A stretch of DNA of 43,005 nt from [Clostridium] polysaccharolyticum. GTDB lineage: Bacteria; Bacillota; Clostridia; Lachnospirales; Lachnospiraceae. Under the pieces are notes generated by a model, which was given only the letters and a program-made list of their open reading frames with translations, was not told where the DNA came from and did not search any database. The stretch spans positions 1-43,005 of the forward strand of contig NZ_FOHN01000006.1 in the NCBI RefSeq assembly GCF_900111595.1. Direction: 5' to 3'. Each line of letters begins with the position of its first letter. The first letter of the stretch is position 1. Of the stretch, positions 33,077 to 42,368 are shown piece by piece. A program made the position numbers and the translations under genes.

Positions 33077-33856
33077 TTAAAACGCTCCTTTGAAAATGTG
33101 TTTTTCGGTTAAATCTAATTCCAAAGAATCTTTGCCATTCAGCTCTTTTACAATCATTTTTGTTCCTTTCGAATTACCTTCTTGTATTACAAGATGGCTT
33201 TTTCCATATAGAACTCCTTCACATTTGCTAAAACCATTCTTTTTATCGAACTCAATAATATCTTTATCAAATTTTATTGCATCTTCATTTAGCACAATTC
33301 TTGATACAAATACGCCCGAACAACTTGTCATTAAATAATCCATTCCGTATAGGTAAAATATATTTTCGTCATTTTCATCTTGTATAATGCCATCTATATA
33401 CTTACTGTCACAATCAAAAATCTGACTTACAGAATCATTATGAATTACCCATGCATAACTCATTTTTCCACTTTCTCCATAGATTTCCTGTGCTTCTGTG
33501 TATTCAATTATTATTATCTGCTTTATTCTATTTATGCGAAAGCTATCTGATATTTCCTTTAAATCCTTTTCATTTTTTATTCTGCTGTTCTTTAAATAGT
33601 ATGTAAACTTGGTAATAATAGATTCTTTTTCTTCGTCAGGAATCTCTGACGTCTTCCATTTTTGAAATAACTTTTTAAGTTCTTCCTGATTTGTTTTTAT
33701 ATTACCTTCCGAAGATTTTTCTTCGTCATATGTTATCTGCTCTGCTTGTGGCATACTTTTATTTCCACATGCGGTACAAACAAGGATATTAAGTATTGCA
33801 ATGCAGAAAAAAATTCTTTTTATTTTTCGCTGTATTATGACCATGTACTCCACCAT
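33077..33856 (-). CDS. Putative lipoprotein, unknown function
   Basis: 259 residues. The N-terminus has a signal sequence (RIFFCIAILNILVCTACGN); CTAC is a slightly irregular lipobox with the cysteine that would be lipid-modified. The rest is charged and soluble, with no family recognised. It contains several strands in the second half (YAWVIHNDSVSQIFDCD; LYGMDYLMTSCSGVF). Two ATGs are possible (33854-33856 and 33842-33844). It overlaps the end of the upstream hydrolase-like frame by about 22 bases, so the two are likely co-expressed. AT-rich codon use. Confidence 0.65.
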   Translation of the reverse strand: MVEYMVIIQRKIKRIFFCIAILNILVCTACGNKSMPQAEQITYDEEKSSEGNIKTNQEELKKLFQKWKTSEIPDEEKESIITKFTYYLKNSRIKNEKDLKEISDSFRINRIKQIIIIEYTEAQEIYGESGKMSYAWVIHNDSVSQIFDCDSKYIDGIIQDENDENIFYLYGMDYLMTSCSGVFVSRIVLNEDAIKFDKDIIEFDKKNGFSKCEGVLYGKSHLVIQEGNSKGTKMIVKELNGKDSLELDLTEKHIFKGAF

Positions 33857-34491
33857 CCTTTATAAATTTTGAGAAACAGATACTGTCCTCCTGAAATCGT
33901 GGTTGTATCTAATGTATAAAAAACCCAAGGACAATATTTATATAAAGCATATGCAGAAAAAGTATCAACTACAATTCTTCCTGGATAAGTTTCTCCATTT
34001 CTAGTATGATTTATTCCACCATTGACTGTTAATGTTGCAGACGCTGGTGCTTCTATCCACAGTTTTTTTAACAAAGCTGCTACACCTTCAACTTGAGTAT
34101 CGAATCCTGTATACTTTACCTTATCCCCATTATCCGTAGCACCATATCCCATTGCAAAATACATAGCTCTTGATTTCTCACTTGCATTTGCACTTGTAAT
34201 TAGACCTTGTTCGCGTTGAAGTATAACCAGCAAAACTTTAGGATTAATCCCATGATTCTTTGCGGCATTATAAATTACCTTAGAAGGTTTAATATCCCGT
34301 CCTGTATCATAAACTTTCCCGTCAGAATTCTTAACATAAATTGAAATAGTATTTTTTAAAATGGATCCTTTCTGTTTTAAAAATGCCTGTATTTCAGATT
34401 CTGTCATACTCTGCGTGAGCAGAGCTGAATTAGACATAATAGAATTCATTCGAATTCCATTAACATAATAATTACTCGTAGTACAAGCCAT
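33835..34491 (-). CDS. Lysozyme-like secreted domain, downstream part of a gene split by UAG
   Basis: 218 residues. The segment INPKVLLVILQREQGLI with its glutamate, followed by a small-residue block and FAMGYGATD, resembles the helical lysozyme-like domains of bacterial glucosaminidase-type wall hydrolases; exact family unsure. It has no signal peptide and no SD site: the ATG comes directly after the UAG that ends the upstream frame, which is in the same reading frame and does carry a signal peptide. The natural reading is one secreted protein of about 354 residues broken by a nonsense codon; if not read through, this part would be made poorly or in the cytoplasm. Confidence 0.6.
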   Translation of the reverse strand: MACTTSNYYVNGIRMNSIMSNSALLTQSMTESEIQAFLKQKGSILKNTISIYVKNSDGKVYDTGRDIKPSKVIYNAAKNHGINPKVLLVILQREQGLITSANASEKSRAMYFAMGYGATDNGDKVKYTGFDTQVEGVAALLKKLWIEAPASATLTVNGGINHTRNGETYPGRIVVDTFSAYALYKYCPWVFYTLDTTTISGGQYLFLKIYKGWWSTWS

Positions 34492-34899
34492 CTATTTCAC
34501 TTTTGAATTATATTCCTTCAATTTTTGCTTCGTAGATATGTATTGGACATTTGAATTAGATAAAATATTTTTACTGTGAAATTTTTTATCACAAATTTTC
34601 TTATTATTGAAATAACTACGTTCAATAATTTCTCCATTACCTTGATTCATGTATATACTCTTACAACCTTCCGTGCTTACTAAACTTGATATCTGATCTT
34701 CTTTCCAGTTGTACTCTATAGCTACACCATCTGTATGAATTTCGTTTAAAATACGCCCTTCTTCATCTTTTGTCTGATCACAAAATACTTCTTCCTTTTT
34801 TTGCATACTATAATTCATTTTTGCATTGATTCTCAATTCTATCGGCATTTGTATAATAAACAAAATAGATATAAGTACCCCTAAAAACTTCCTTCGCAT
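34492..34899 (-). CDS. Secreted N-terminal part of the UAG-split gene
   Basis: 135 residues. A signal peptide (KFLGVLISILFIIQMPIEL) is followed by a segment that resembles YD/RHS-type repeats (EGRILNEIHTDGVAIEYNW) and a basic tail ending SKVK, then UAG. GGAGGAATATT before the ATG is strong. It is in frame with the following lysozyme-like frame without any gap. Alone it has no recognised function. See the downstream entry: nonsense mutation or a separately made small exported protein. Confidence 0.6.
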   Translation of the reverse strand: MRRKFLGVLISILFIIQMPIELRINAKMNYSMQKKEEVFCDQTKDEEGRILNEIHTDGVAIEYNWKEDQISSLVSTEGCKSIYMNQGNGEIIERSYFNNKKICDKKFHSKNILSNSNVQYISTKQKLKEYNSKVK

Positions 34900-34990
34900 A
34901 ATATTCCTCCATTAAACACAAATATTTCTGCATTGATTATACTTTAAATTCCATTATACATCAACCGCCATATTCCACTACATAAAACAA

Positions 34991-35029
34991 GAACCTCCAA
35001 AATCATCCTTACAATCATTTCAGAGGTTC
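34991..35029 (-). terminator. Terminator of the M14 peptidase gene
   Basis: GAACCTC (34991-34997) pairs with GAGGTTC (35023-35029), followed on the minus strand by TTGTTTTATG. It lies just after the stop of the peptidase gene. Confidence 0.65.
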
Positions 35030-35040
35030 CACACAGTTTC

Positions 35041-35901
35041 CTATCTATCCTTGCAAAACACAAATGGCGTTAATTTAATTTCCTCATAAGTTTCCCTCTG
35101 GTAATGAGGACTAAGCGGAAAACACGCCAGCTCATCTACCGTTTCAATGGTTATGGCAGGCAGGCAGAACTGCTCCGAGTAATAGTGGACCGTATTGCCG
35201 CCAGAATCATTTTCTTCAATTTCCCTCTTAGGGGGAACCAGTTCATAATCTGTCATGGCATTTAGCAAACAGGCATAACCGAACTGATCTCGGTTATAGT
35301 CTTCTGACATGCTCTTTCTATGGTAATAAATCTGTTTTCCTCTGGAATGATAGTCTATGTAGCCGATAGAGGAAACATTTTGAAACAGTTCCATCAGGGC
35401 AATGGTTTCCGGTTCACTGCCCGCCACATCATTGACATCTTTCTTCTTCCAGCTTACACAAGGAAAATTGCGGTTTATGTCTACTGCCCGCCCATTGTAT
35501 TTCCAAAGATAATAAGGAATGTGTTTTAACTCGCACATTCTCCGGTTCTTTTCGCATTTTATACTATCAAATCCCTGAATGGCAATAGCATAGCCATCTG
35601 GATTCAGAACTGGCACCACATAAACGGAGACAAGGTCTAAGCAGGGACGAAATTCTTCGCAGTAGTATTCTGCCATACATAATAATACCATTGGATTGAC
35701 TGACTCCCTGCCATGTACACCTCCAGTTACAATTACATTATCCCTTCCTTTTCCCACTTTCAAAAGGAAAATATCACGATTATCCCAACTGCGTCCAATG
35801 GACTCATACTGCACCAAATCCGAATAATGACATGCCAGGTATTTTGCATATGCTACCAGATCTTCATAATAAAACAGTTGATCCCAATTTACATTCTCCA
35901 T
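35041..35901 (-). CDS. M14-family zinc carboxypeptidase
   Basis: 286 residues with the zinc and catalytic motifs of peptidase M14: GGVHGRESVNP (H63, E66), VLNPDGYAIA, DINRNFP, the third zinc histidine in GYIDYHSRGKQ and the catalytic glutamate in ITIETVDE. It probably trims peptidoglycan stem peptides or other peptides (gamma-D-glutamyl-type peptidases belong here). No signal peptide is seen, so it may act inside the cell. The ATG lacks a clear SD site. Followed by its own terminator. Confidence 0.9.
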   Translation of the reverse strand: MENVNWDQLFYYEDLVAYAKYLACHYSDLVQYESIGRSWDNRDIFLLKVGKGRDNVIVTGGVHGRESVNPMVLLCMAEYYCEEFRPCLDLVSVYVVPVLNPDGYAIAIQGFDSIKCEKNRRMCELKHIPYYLWKYNGRAVDINRNFPCVSWKKKDVNDVAGSEPETIALMELFQNVSSIGYIDYHSRGKQIYYHRKSMSEDYNRDQFGYACLLNAMTDYELVPPKREIEENDSGGNTVHYYSEQFCLPAITIETVDELACFPLSPHYQRETYEEIKLTPFVFCKDR

Positions 35902-35948
35902 ACAAACACCAAATGCTTTTTATACATTTTATGTTGCATAAAGTCCCA

Positions 35949-36503
35949 TTATAACCGTATATATTGGCACTCGGAAAGAATTGCATCTACTGGCTCATCG
36001 CATGCTTCTGCCGTAAGGCTATCCACTATCTGGAAATCAAATGCCAAAGCAAGCTTTACAAAGTCTTTGTCCTGATTCTTATTAAGATAACGGTCGTAAA
36101 AACCGCCTCCATATCCAACACGGTTTCCCGCTTTGTCAAAGGCAAGTCCAGGCATAATCATAAGCACTTTTTTTTCCGCCGCAACCAAAGTTCCTGCAGG
36201 TTCTTCAATTCCTTGATAGCCAATGCTTAACTCTTTCAAGGAACTCAGATAGATAAACTCCATTTCCTGCCCAATGACTTTCGGAACGGCAACTCTTTTC
36301 CCCGCCTCTAATGCAGCTTCAATCAAAGGTTTCGTTCTGACTTCCTGATTATAGGAAACATAGCAGTACAAAACCTCTGCCTCTAAAAATACTGTCTCCT
36401 TCTGCAGACGGCTAAGAATCTGTGAACTCTTTTCCTCCACTTCTTCCATAGTCATCTGTTTCTTTTTCCTCCGGACAAATTCCCTTGCAGTACGTTTCTC
36501 CAT
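35949..36503 (-). CDS. 5-formyltetrahydrofolate cyclo-ligase
   Basis: About 184 residues. The ATP-binding basic start (REFVRRKKKQMT), GIEEPAG and the C-terminal MIMPGLAFDKAGNRVGYGGGFYDRYL are the signatures of the family (MTHFS, ygfA/yqgN). It converts 5-formyl-THF to 5,10-methenyl-THF in one-carbon metabolism. The ATG at 36501-36503 is used because AAGGGATGGGG lies before it; a longer frame begins eleven codons earlier without a good SD. It follows the DUF896 gene closely and probably shares its transcript. Confidence 0.93.
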   Translation of the reverse strand: MEKRTAREFVRRKKKQMTMEEVEEKSSQILSRLQKETVFLEAEVLYCYVSYNQEVRTKPLIEAALEAGKRVAVPKVIGQEMEFIYLSSLKELSIGYQGIEEPAGTLVAAEKKVLMIMPGLAFDKAGNRVGYGGGFYDRYLNKNQDKDFVKLALAFDFQIVDSLTAEACDEPVDAILSECQYIRL

Positions 36504-36541
36504 CCAAACCCCATCCCTTTTATTTATAAAATGCATTCCAT

Positions 36542-36784
36542 TTAATGCTTTAACTTCTGGCTTTTCTGCTTTCTATTTTTCTTAGCCACTTTAGCAAGCT
36601 CTGTTACAGAACCATCTGGATTTAACACAGACACATTGTCTAACGTCCCTCTGATATTTTTACGGACTGCCGCTAGATATTCCTGGCGAAGTTTAGCCTG
36701 CTCTTCCTTCTCCGCTGGTGTTAAGCCTTCCTTTTTTGATTTTTTATATAATTCATTGATACGGTTAATTTTTGCCTGATCCAT
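36542..36784 (-). CDS. DUF896 (YnzC-type) small protein
   Basis: 80 residues. The family mark is the N-terminal helical hairpin KINRINELYKKSKKEGLTPAEKEEQAKLRQEYL, quoted here only in part (INELYKKSK, then GLTPAEKEEQ and LRQEYL), with a basic C-terminus (KKNRKQKSQKLKH). B. subtilis YnzC is in the SOS regulon region and its role is unclear. AAAGGAG precedes the ATG. Lies 16 bases after proB. Confidence 0.9.
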   Translation of the reverse strand: MDQAKINRINELYKKSKKEGLTPAEKEEQAKLRQEYLAAVRKNIRGTLDNVSVLNPDGSVTELAKVAKKNRKQKSQKLKH

Positions 36785-36800
36785 GATTTACTAATCTCCT

Positions 36801-37649
36801 TTAATCGCTGTATTGCTCTGTTTTTAAATAATCCATCAATTTAAATGCCTCATCTTTATGAGCTTTAAACAGTGTTCCAATCTGCTCTCCTTGCATGATT
36901 CTGCTAATATTCCGGATGTCCTCTCCATTGGCAATGACCATATCCGCACCGGAATCCGTAGCAATCTTTGCAGCAGAAATTTTAGTTGCCATGCCGCCAG
37001 TTCCTACATCACTTGCAGAATCCTTTCCCATGCTTTCCAATTTGGGAGTAATCCGCTCTACATAATCAATAAATTCAGCATCTGGATTCTTATAAGGGTC
37101 ATCGGTATACAAACCATCTATATCTGACATCAGAATAAGCAGATCCGCCCCAATTAATGCAGATACAATAGCAGACAGGGTATCATTGTCCCCAATCTTT
37201 ACTTCATCTGTTGATACCGTATCATTTTCATTTACAATAGGAATTACCCCCATAGCCAGCAATTCCTCGAAAGTAGCTCTGGCATTCTGACGGCTGATAT
37301 CGTTAATCATCGTGTACTTTGTCATAAGAACCTGAGCAGTCAACTGGTTGTATTCACTAAATAATTTCTGGTAAACCATCATCAGTTTTGCCTGCCCTAC
37401 CGCTGCACAAGCTTGTTTTTCCTTTACCTCTGTCGGACGTTTTTTCATGCCAACCGCCTGTCTCCCTACTGCGACAGCTCCTGATGATACTACAACGACC
37501 TCTTTTCCCTGATTGGACAAATCCGCCAGAACACGGACTAATTTCTCCATCTTAATCAGATTTAAGTTATTGGTTGCTTCATGAGTAATGGTAGAAGAAC
37601 CAATCTTTACAACAATTCTTTTCTTATCCTTTAACAATTCTCGATTCAT
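36801..37649 (-). CDS. proB: Glutamate 5-kinase
   Basis: 282 residues, the amino acid kinase domain without the C-terminal PUA domain, as in many Clostridia. Motifs: KIGSSTITHE at the start, VSSGAVAVG, QNARATFEELL, IPIVNENDTVSTDE and SDIDGLYTDDP, then GTGGMATKISAA. It phosphorylates glutamate in the first step of proline synthesis. proA, which usually accompanies proB, is not present in this window. AAGGATACGT precedes the ATG. Confidence 0.95.
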   Translation of the reverse strand: MNRELLKDKKRIVVKIGSSTITHEATNNLNLIKMEKLVRVLADLSNQGKEVVVVSSGAVAVGRQAVGMKKRPTEVKEKQACAAVGQAKLMMVYQKLFSEYNQLTAQVLMTKYTMINDISRQNARATFEELLAMGVIPIVNENDTVSTDEVKIGDNDTLSAIVSALIGADLLILMSDIDGLYTDDPYKNPDAEFIDYVERITPKLESMGKDSASDVGTGGMATKISAAKIATDSGADMVIANGEDIRNISRIMQGEQIGTLFKAHKDEAFKLMDYLKTEQYSD

Positions 37650-37686
37650 ACGTATCCTTCACTTTCTTTATACTTAGTACCTCATC

Positions 37687-39312
37687 CTAGTTACAAAACT
37701 GCATCCGTATCGCCTCATACACCTTAATTCCATCCACCGCAGCTGACGTAATTCCTCCTGCGTAACCAGCACCCTCACCACAAGGAAAAATTCCCTGAAT
37801 ACTGCTTTCCAAAGCTTCATTTCTGGTAATGCGCACTGGAGAAGATGTTCTAGTCTCTACTCCTGAAATAATGGCATCTGGATTGTCATAACCTTTGATT
37901 TTCTTATCAAAGGCTCCCATGCCCTCTATAATGGCTTCCCCTACATATGGTGGCAGGCATTCTCTTACATTGGCAAATGCCGTCTCACCCTTAATGCATG
38001 GCTTCACACTCTTAAACTCTGTACTGACACGGTTCTCTTTAAAATCACCATATAGCTGGACAGGAACTTTTCCTCCTCCTGCTTGGTATGCCGCCTCTTC
38101 CCATTTCCGCTGGAACCAGACTCCTGCTAACACAGAATCGTTCTCAAAATCATCTGGCGTTACGGTAACGATCAGGGCACTGTTGGAATTGGCTGAATTT
38201 CTCTCATAATTGCTCATTCCATTGACTACGCATCTTCCATCTTCCGAAGAAGAATTGACCACGTAACCACCTGGGCACATACAGAAAGAATACACGCCCC
38301 TGCCATTGGATGCCTGACAGGTGACTTTATAATCCGCCGTTGGCAGCAAATCGTACTCCGAACCATACTGAGACTTATTAATCGCTTCTTGAGGATGTTC
38401 CACACGGACCCCAATGGCAAATGCCTTCTTCTCCATGTTAAGTCCTTTCTCAAGAATTAGTGAAAACGTATCTCTGGCACTATGTCCCAAAGCCAGAACT
38501 AACACTTCACATGGAACGGTCTCCTTGTCATTGATTTCCACACCTGTCACCTTGCCATCCTCAATGAGAATGTCTGTCATTTTCGAAGAAAAATGCACCT
38601 GTCCCCCAAGGGAAATGATTTCTTCCCGCATGTTTTTTACAATGCCTTGCAAACGGTTTGTTCCTATATGTGGTTTATTTAAATATTTCACTTCTTCTGG
38701 AGCGCCATACTCCACAAAGGTATTTAACACCTTCTGGATACGCCCCGTCGGATCTTTTACCGCAGTATTTAATTTTCCATCGGAGAAAGTTCCTGCCCCG
38801 CCTTCTCCAAACTGCACATTGCTTTCTGTATTAAGCTCCCCTGTCTGCCAGAAACGCTCCACATCCTGCAGCCGTTCTTCCACTGCCTTGCCTCGTTCAA
38901 AAACAACAGGCTTCATGCCAGCCTTGGCAAGTTCCAACGCACAGAACAGTCCAGCCGGTCCCATCCCGATAATCACTGGCGGATGGGAAAGCTTTTTCGT
39001 TCCCTCTGGAGTAAATGCATACTGTTTTCTTTCATATATACATACATTTGGATTTTTCAGTTTCCGAAGAATCTGTTTTTCTTTCTTCACCTTAGCTGCA
39101 AGTACATAAATATATTTAATCTCTTCTTTCTTTCTAGCATCAATGGACTTCTTCACAATATGGAAATCCAGCAGATCCCTTTCCGGAATCCGAAGTATTT
39201 TCAGAAGTTCCTTATAAAGAAGCTCCCTCTCTTTCCCATACTCCACTTTTCTCGTTTCTTTATTCACTGGCAACTTTCTTACATCCAGCTTTAATTGGGA
39301 TATTTTTAACAT
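37687..39312 (-). CDS. FAD-dependent protein, long HI-type family (uncharacterised)
   Basis: About 541 residues. The dinucleotide fold begins near residue 115 (PVIIGMGPAGLFCALELAKAG), and the protein includes NVQFGEGGAGTFSDGKLNT and a C-terminal GEGAGYAGGITSAAVDGI. This is the large family of FAD-binding proteins of about 530-550 residues in Firmicutes whose reaction is unknown; the N-terminal 110 residues form a separate basic domain. The frame opens at TTG; the ATG at 39310-39312 with GGAGG five bases before it is preferred. The next flavoprotein gene ends 36 bases upstream, so the two form one unit. Confidence 0.88.
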   Translation of the reverse strand: MLKISQLKLDVRKLPVNKETRKVEYGKERELLYKELLKILRIPERDLLDFHIVKKSIDARKKEEIKYIYVLAAKVKKEKQILRKLKNPNVCIYERKQYAFTPEGTKKLSHPPVIIGMGPAGLFCALELAKAGMKPVVFERGKAVEERLQDVERFWQTGELNTESNVQFGEGGAGTFSDGKLNTAVKDPTGRIQKVLNTFVEYGAPEEVKYLNKPHIGTNRLQGIVKNMREEIISLGGQVHFSSKMTDILIEDGKVTGVEINDKETVPCEVLVLALGHSARDTFSLILEKGLNMEKKAFAIGVRVEHPQEAINKSQYGSEYDLLPTADYKVTCQASNGRGVYSFCMCPGGYVVNSSSEDGRCVVNGMSNYERNSANSNSALIVTVTPDDFENDSVLAGVWFQRKWEEAAYQAGGGKVPVQLYGDFKENRVSTEFKSVKPCIKGETAFANVRECLPPYVGEAIIEGMGAFDKKIKGYDNPDAIISGVETRTSSPVRITRNEALESSIQGIFPCGEGAGYAGGITSAAVDGIKVYEAIRMQFCN

Positions 39313-39348
39313 ATCTGCCTCCGTAATTTTTTCCTGCAAACCAAACTG

Positions 39349-40572
39349 CTACCGTTTCGCCGCATGGCTGCCAGCTACAAAACCGCTTGCCCATGCCCAT
39401 TGCAAATTATATCCCCCGCAGATTCCATCCACATCTAAGATTTCCCCTGCAAAATACAGTCTCTTCACTAATTTTGACTCCATGGTATCTCCATTGACTT
39501 CCCTTGTGTCAATGCCACCTGCACATACCTGTGCATTCTCAAATCCATTGGTCTCTATTACATGAAATGCCAATGCTTTGGCATTCTTACACAAACTTAA
39601 CAGCTTCTCATCGGAAACCTTGTTAAGAATGGTTTCTGGCTGAATTCCTGCCTGCTTTAACAGCACAAGCAGAACCTTTTTGTTAAGAAGCCCAGCCAGT
39701 ACAATCTGGGCAGCCTCTTTGCCAAAGCGTTCTTTCTGGCGAAATACCAGTTTACGAAGCTGTTTTTCCTTCCAGTTAGGGAAGAAATCTACCTTCACTT
39801 CCACTTCTTTTTTCTCTAATAAAGCCATTCCTGCAAAACGGCATATCTGGAATACTGGAATCCCCGATACTCCATAACTGGTAAGCTGAAGCTCACCTAC
39901 ATCCTTTGTGACATAGGAATCCTCTATAAATAAGGAAACTGCCGCATCGGTCCTGACTCCCGCCAATGCCTTGCAAAAATTCTCTTTCACCTTTAAGCCT
40001 GTCAATGACGGACATAGCTTTGTAGTATGATGACCTAATTCTTTGGCAAGTCCAAACCCGCTTCCGTCGGAACCCAGGGCTTTAGAAGCCTTGCCTCCCG
40101 CTGACAGAATCACCGTTTCCGCCTCCATGGTTTTGCCTCCATATTGAAGCTTAAATGCCCCCTTTTCTTTCTTTATGTGGTCCACTTTTATACCACACTC
40201 TATCTCCACGCCTAGACGTTTCGCTTCATAATATAAGGCATCTAATATGGTAGATGCTTGTCCCGAGTACGGATACAGGTAACCATTGCGCTCCTTTACC
40301 AGCACTCCTAAATCCTCAAAAAACCGAACGGTATCTTCGGCACCAAACTGCTGCAGGGCTTTCCCTGGAAATGCTGCCTGACTGCTTCGGTAACAGCTGT
40401 CCTCTTGAAAGATATTGGTGAAATTACATTTTCCATTGCCTGTGGCAAGAATCTTCTTTCCCACTTTATCCTTCTGTTCCAGAATCAGCACCTTTTTTCC
40501 TTGCCTTAGGCATGTAATAGCAGCCATAAGTCCTGACGCACCGCCTCCGACAATTACGATTTCTTTTTTCAT
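39349..40572 (-). CDS. BaiN/HI0933-like NAD(P)/FAD-dependent oxidoreductase
   Basis: 407 residues. It begins IVGGGASGLMAAITCLRQGK, the FAD-binding motif, then KKILATGNGKCNFTN, a hallmark of the HI0933/BaiN (RdsA) family; AGGID...GEILDVDGICGGYNLQWA closes it. Some members act in bile-acid 7-alpha-dehydroxylation (BaiN), but family membership alone does not show that activity here. Upstream neighbour of the longer FAD protein, same direction. Confidence 0.9.
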   Translation of the reverse strand: MKKEIVIVGGGASGLMAAITCLRQGKKVLILEQKDKVGKKILATGNGKCNFTNIFQEDSCYRSSQAAFPGKALQQFGAEDTVRFFEDLGVLVKERNGYLYPYSGQASTILDALYYEAKRLGVEIECGIKVDHIKKEKGAFKLQYGGKTMEAETVILSAGGKASKALGSDGSGFGLAKELGHHTTKLCPSLTGLKVKENFCKALAGVRTDAAVSLFIEDSYVTKDVGELQLTSYGVSGIPVFQICRFAGMALLEKKEVEVKVDFFPNWKEKQLRKLVFRQKERFGKEAAQIVLAGLLNKKVLLVLLKQAGIQPETILNKVSDEKLLSLCKNAKALAFHVIETNGFENAQVCAGGIDTREVNGDTMESKLVKRLYFAGEILDVDGICGGYNLQWAWASGFVAGSHAAKR

Positions 40573-40670
40573 ACACTCATCCGTTCTAGTTAAACTGTAA
40601 TTCTATTTCACTATTTTACCCATATAGGACTAAGAATGCAAGAGGGGATTGAATCTCGCATAAAAAAACT

Positions 40671-40713
40671 AAAAAGAGACACTTTCTACTATAATGCAAA
40701 AAGTATCTCTTTT
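40671..40713. terminator. Terminator after the EAL gene
   Basis: AAAAAGAGAcACTTT (40671-40685) pairs with AAAGTaTCTCTTTTT (40699-40713), one mismatch; on the minus strand it follows the EAL gene stop directly. Confidence 0.75.
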
Positions 40714-40715
40714 TA

Positions 40716-42368
40716 TTATCTGGCATATTCCATTATATAACATCGTTCTTCTTTTAATTTTCTTGTAAATTCCTTCTCTGGCATTGGTTTGTCAAAGAAA
40801 TAGCCTTGAATCACATCACAGCCAACACTTTTTAAATAACGGAACTGTTCTTCTGTTTCAACCCCTTCCACAAGAACTTCCATGCCAAACGCCTTCACAA
40901 GCGAAGCAACCGACTCAATCATCACACGATCTTTTTGCTCCTCTTTTTCCAGATTTACAACAAAGCTCCTGTCCAGCTTAACGGTATCTACATTTAAATC
41001 TCTTAACAATGTCATGGAAGAAGATCCAGTCCCAAAATCATCTATGGAAGTTGCGATTCCATGAAATTTAAGCTGATCCACAAAATCCTCCATCACCTTA
41101 TAATCGTTATAATCTGACATTTCCGTCAACTCTATCTCAATAAACTTAGGCGGAATATTATTTTTATTTATAACAGCAACAATTTCCTTTACCAGTCTTG
41201 GATTATTCAAGTGGTTCTTTGAAAAATTCACCGAAACCCTAACCGGCTCTATGCCCTCGTCCATCCATCTGCGAATGTGAACGCAAGCCATATTTAACAT
41301 GTAAAAATCTAACTGGCAAATGGTTCCTTCTTGTTCCAAAATTGGAATAAACTCCATTGGCGGAATCATCTTTCCATTGTGAAACCACCTTACCAAAGCC
41401 TCTGTACCACATATTTCCAGACTCTCTGTATTTACTTTTGGCTGGTAATATGCCTCAAATTCCTGCTTCGCTATGGCATCATTAAAACTGCTTGACACTC
41501 TTTTTGCACGTAATGTTATATCCAGCATATATGGTTCAAATTCCATAAAATCCCTTCCGTTTTTCCTTGCAAACAATAAGGCAACGGAAGCTTTGTTAAT
41601 AGTATCAGAAACTCCTTCCCCCTCTTGGATTCCTGCACACCCCACTCTAGACTCCATCTGAATCACAACTTCTTTTTCCTTGATCGGAATAAATGCCTTA
41701 ATGCAGAAAATCTCCTCAACAATCTGATTCACACGTTCTTTTTTAACTAAAACGAAGAAATTATCTCCACCTAATCTGCCTGCAAACTCATCCTCTTCGT
41801 TGGCCATTTTCACAATAGCCTCGCCAAACTGCTTCAGTGCCTTATTTCCTCCGTCAAATGCAACCTGTTTGTTAATAAATTTAAAATTCTTCAGGTTGAT
41901 AAACAAACAGGCATACTTTGTCAGTTTTCCTGCTGCATGCAATTTTGCAGCATGAATGTGAATTCCTGTGTCATTTGATATTCCTGTCAAAGTATCTGTA
42001 ACTTCTGCGGTACAAACCATTTCCAAAAGTCTTACGTACCCCCCCATAATGAAAATGGTCTCTGCTAAAAGTTCTACATTAGACTTTTCTTCTTCCGTCC
42101 ATACACATCCTTTTACAGGCCAGACACTTATCTTCTTCACTTCTCCTTTTTCTAAACCGAATTCAAATTCCGTACCTTCTTCAGCTTCACAACCTTCCAT
42201 TACAGAATACAGAACGGCTTGCTGATTTAACACAACTCTGCCAATTCTCAATTTCTCTGCGATTTGTGAAACATTGTTTAAAAAGAACTGGCTTATCTGG
42301 TTCCTGTCGGAACAATTACTTTTAATAAACTGATGTAACAGTTTACGATATGAGGCATCACAATACAT
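40716..42368 (-). CDS. c-di-GMP phosphodiesterase, degenerate GGDEF plus intact EAL
   Basis: About 550 residues. The N-terminal 130 residues have no recognised sensor and no membrane segment. Next comes a GGDEF domain whose signature is RLGGDNFFVLV: the Glu of GGDEF is Asn, so cyclase activity is unlikely. The EAL domain is complete: TEALVRW, SVNFS, ELTE, DDFGTG, VKLD, EGVET, QGYFF. The protein should cleave cyclic di-GMP, perhaps with GTP bound to the GGDEF relic as a cue. Start at 42366-42368 with AAGGAGG; the frame opens 20 codons earlier. Confidence 0.93.
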   Translation of the reverse strand: MYCDASYRKLLHQFIKSNCSDRNQISQFFLNNVSQIAEKLRIGRVVLNQQAVLYSVMEGCEAEEGTEFEFGLEKGEVKKISVWPVKGCVWTEEEKSNVELLAETIFIMGGYVRLLEMVCTAEVTDTLTGISNDTGIHIHAAKLHAAGKLTKYACLFINLKNFKFINKQVAFDGGNKALKQFGEAIVKMANEEDEFAGRLGGDNFFVLVKKERVNQIVEEIFCIKAFIPIKEKEVVIQMESRVGCAGIQEGEGVSDTINKASVALLFARKNGRDFMEFEPYMLDITLRAKRVSSSFNDAIAKQEFEAYYQPKVNTESLEICGTEALVRWFHNGKMIPPMEFIPILEQEGTICQLDFYMLNMACVHIRRWMDEGIEPVRVSVNFSKNHLNNPRLVKEIVAVINKNNIPPKFIEIELTEMSDYNDYKVMEDFVDQLKFHGIATSIDDFGTGSSSMTLLRDLNVDTVKLDRSFVVNLEKEEQKDRVMIESVASLVKAFGMEVLVEGVETEEQFRYLKSVGCDVIQGYFFDKPMPEKEFTRKLKEERCYIMEYAR

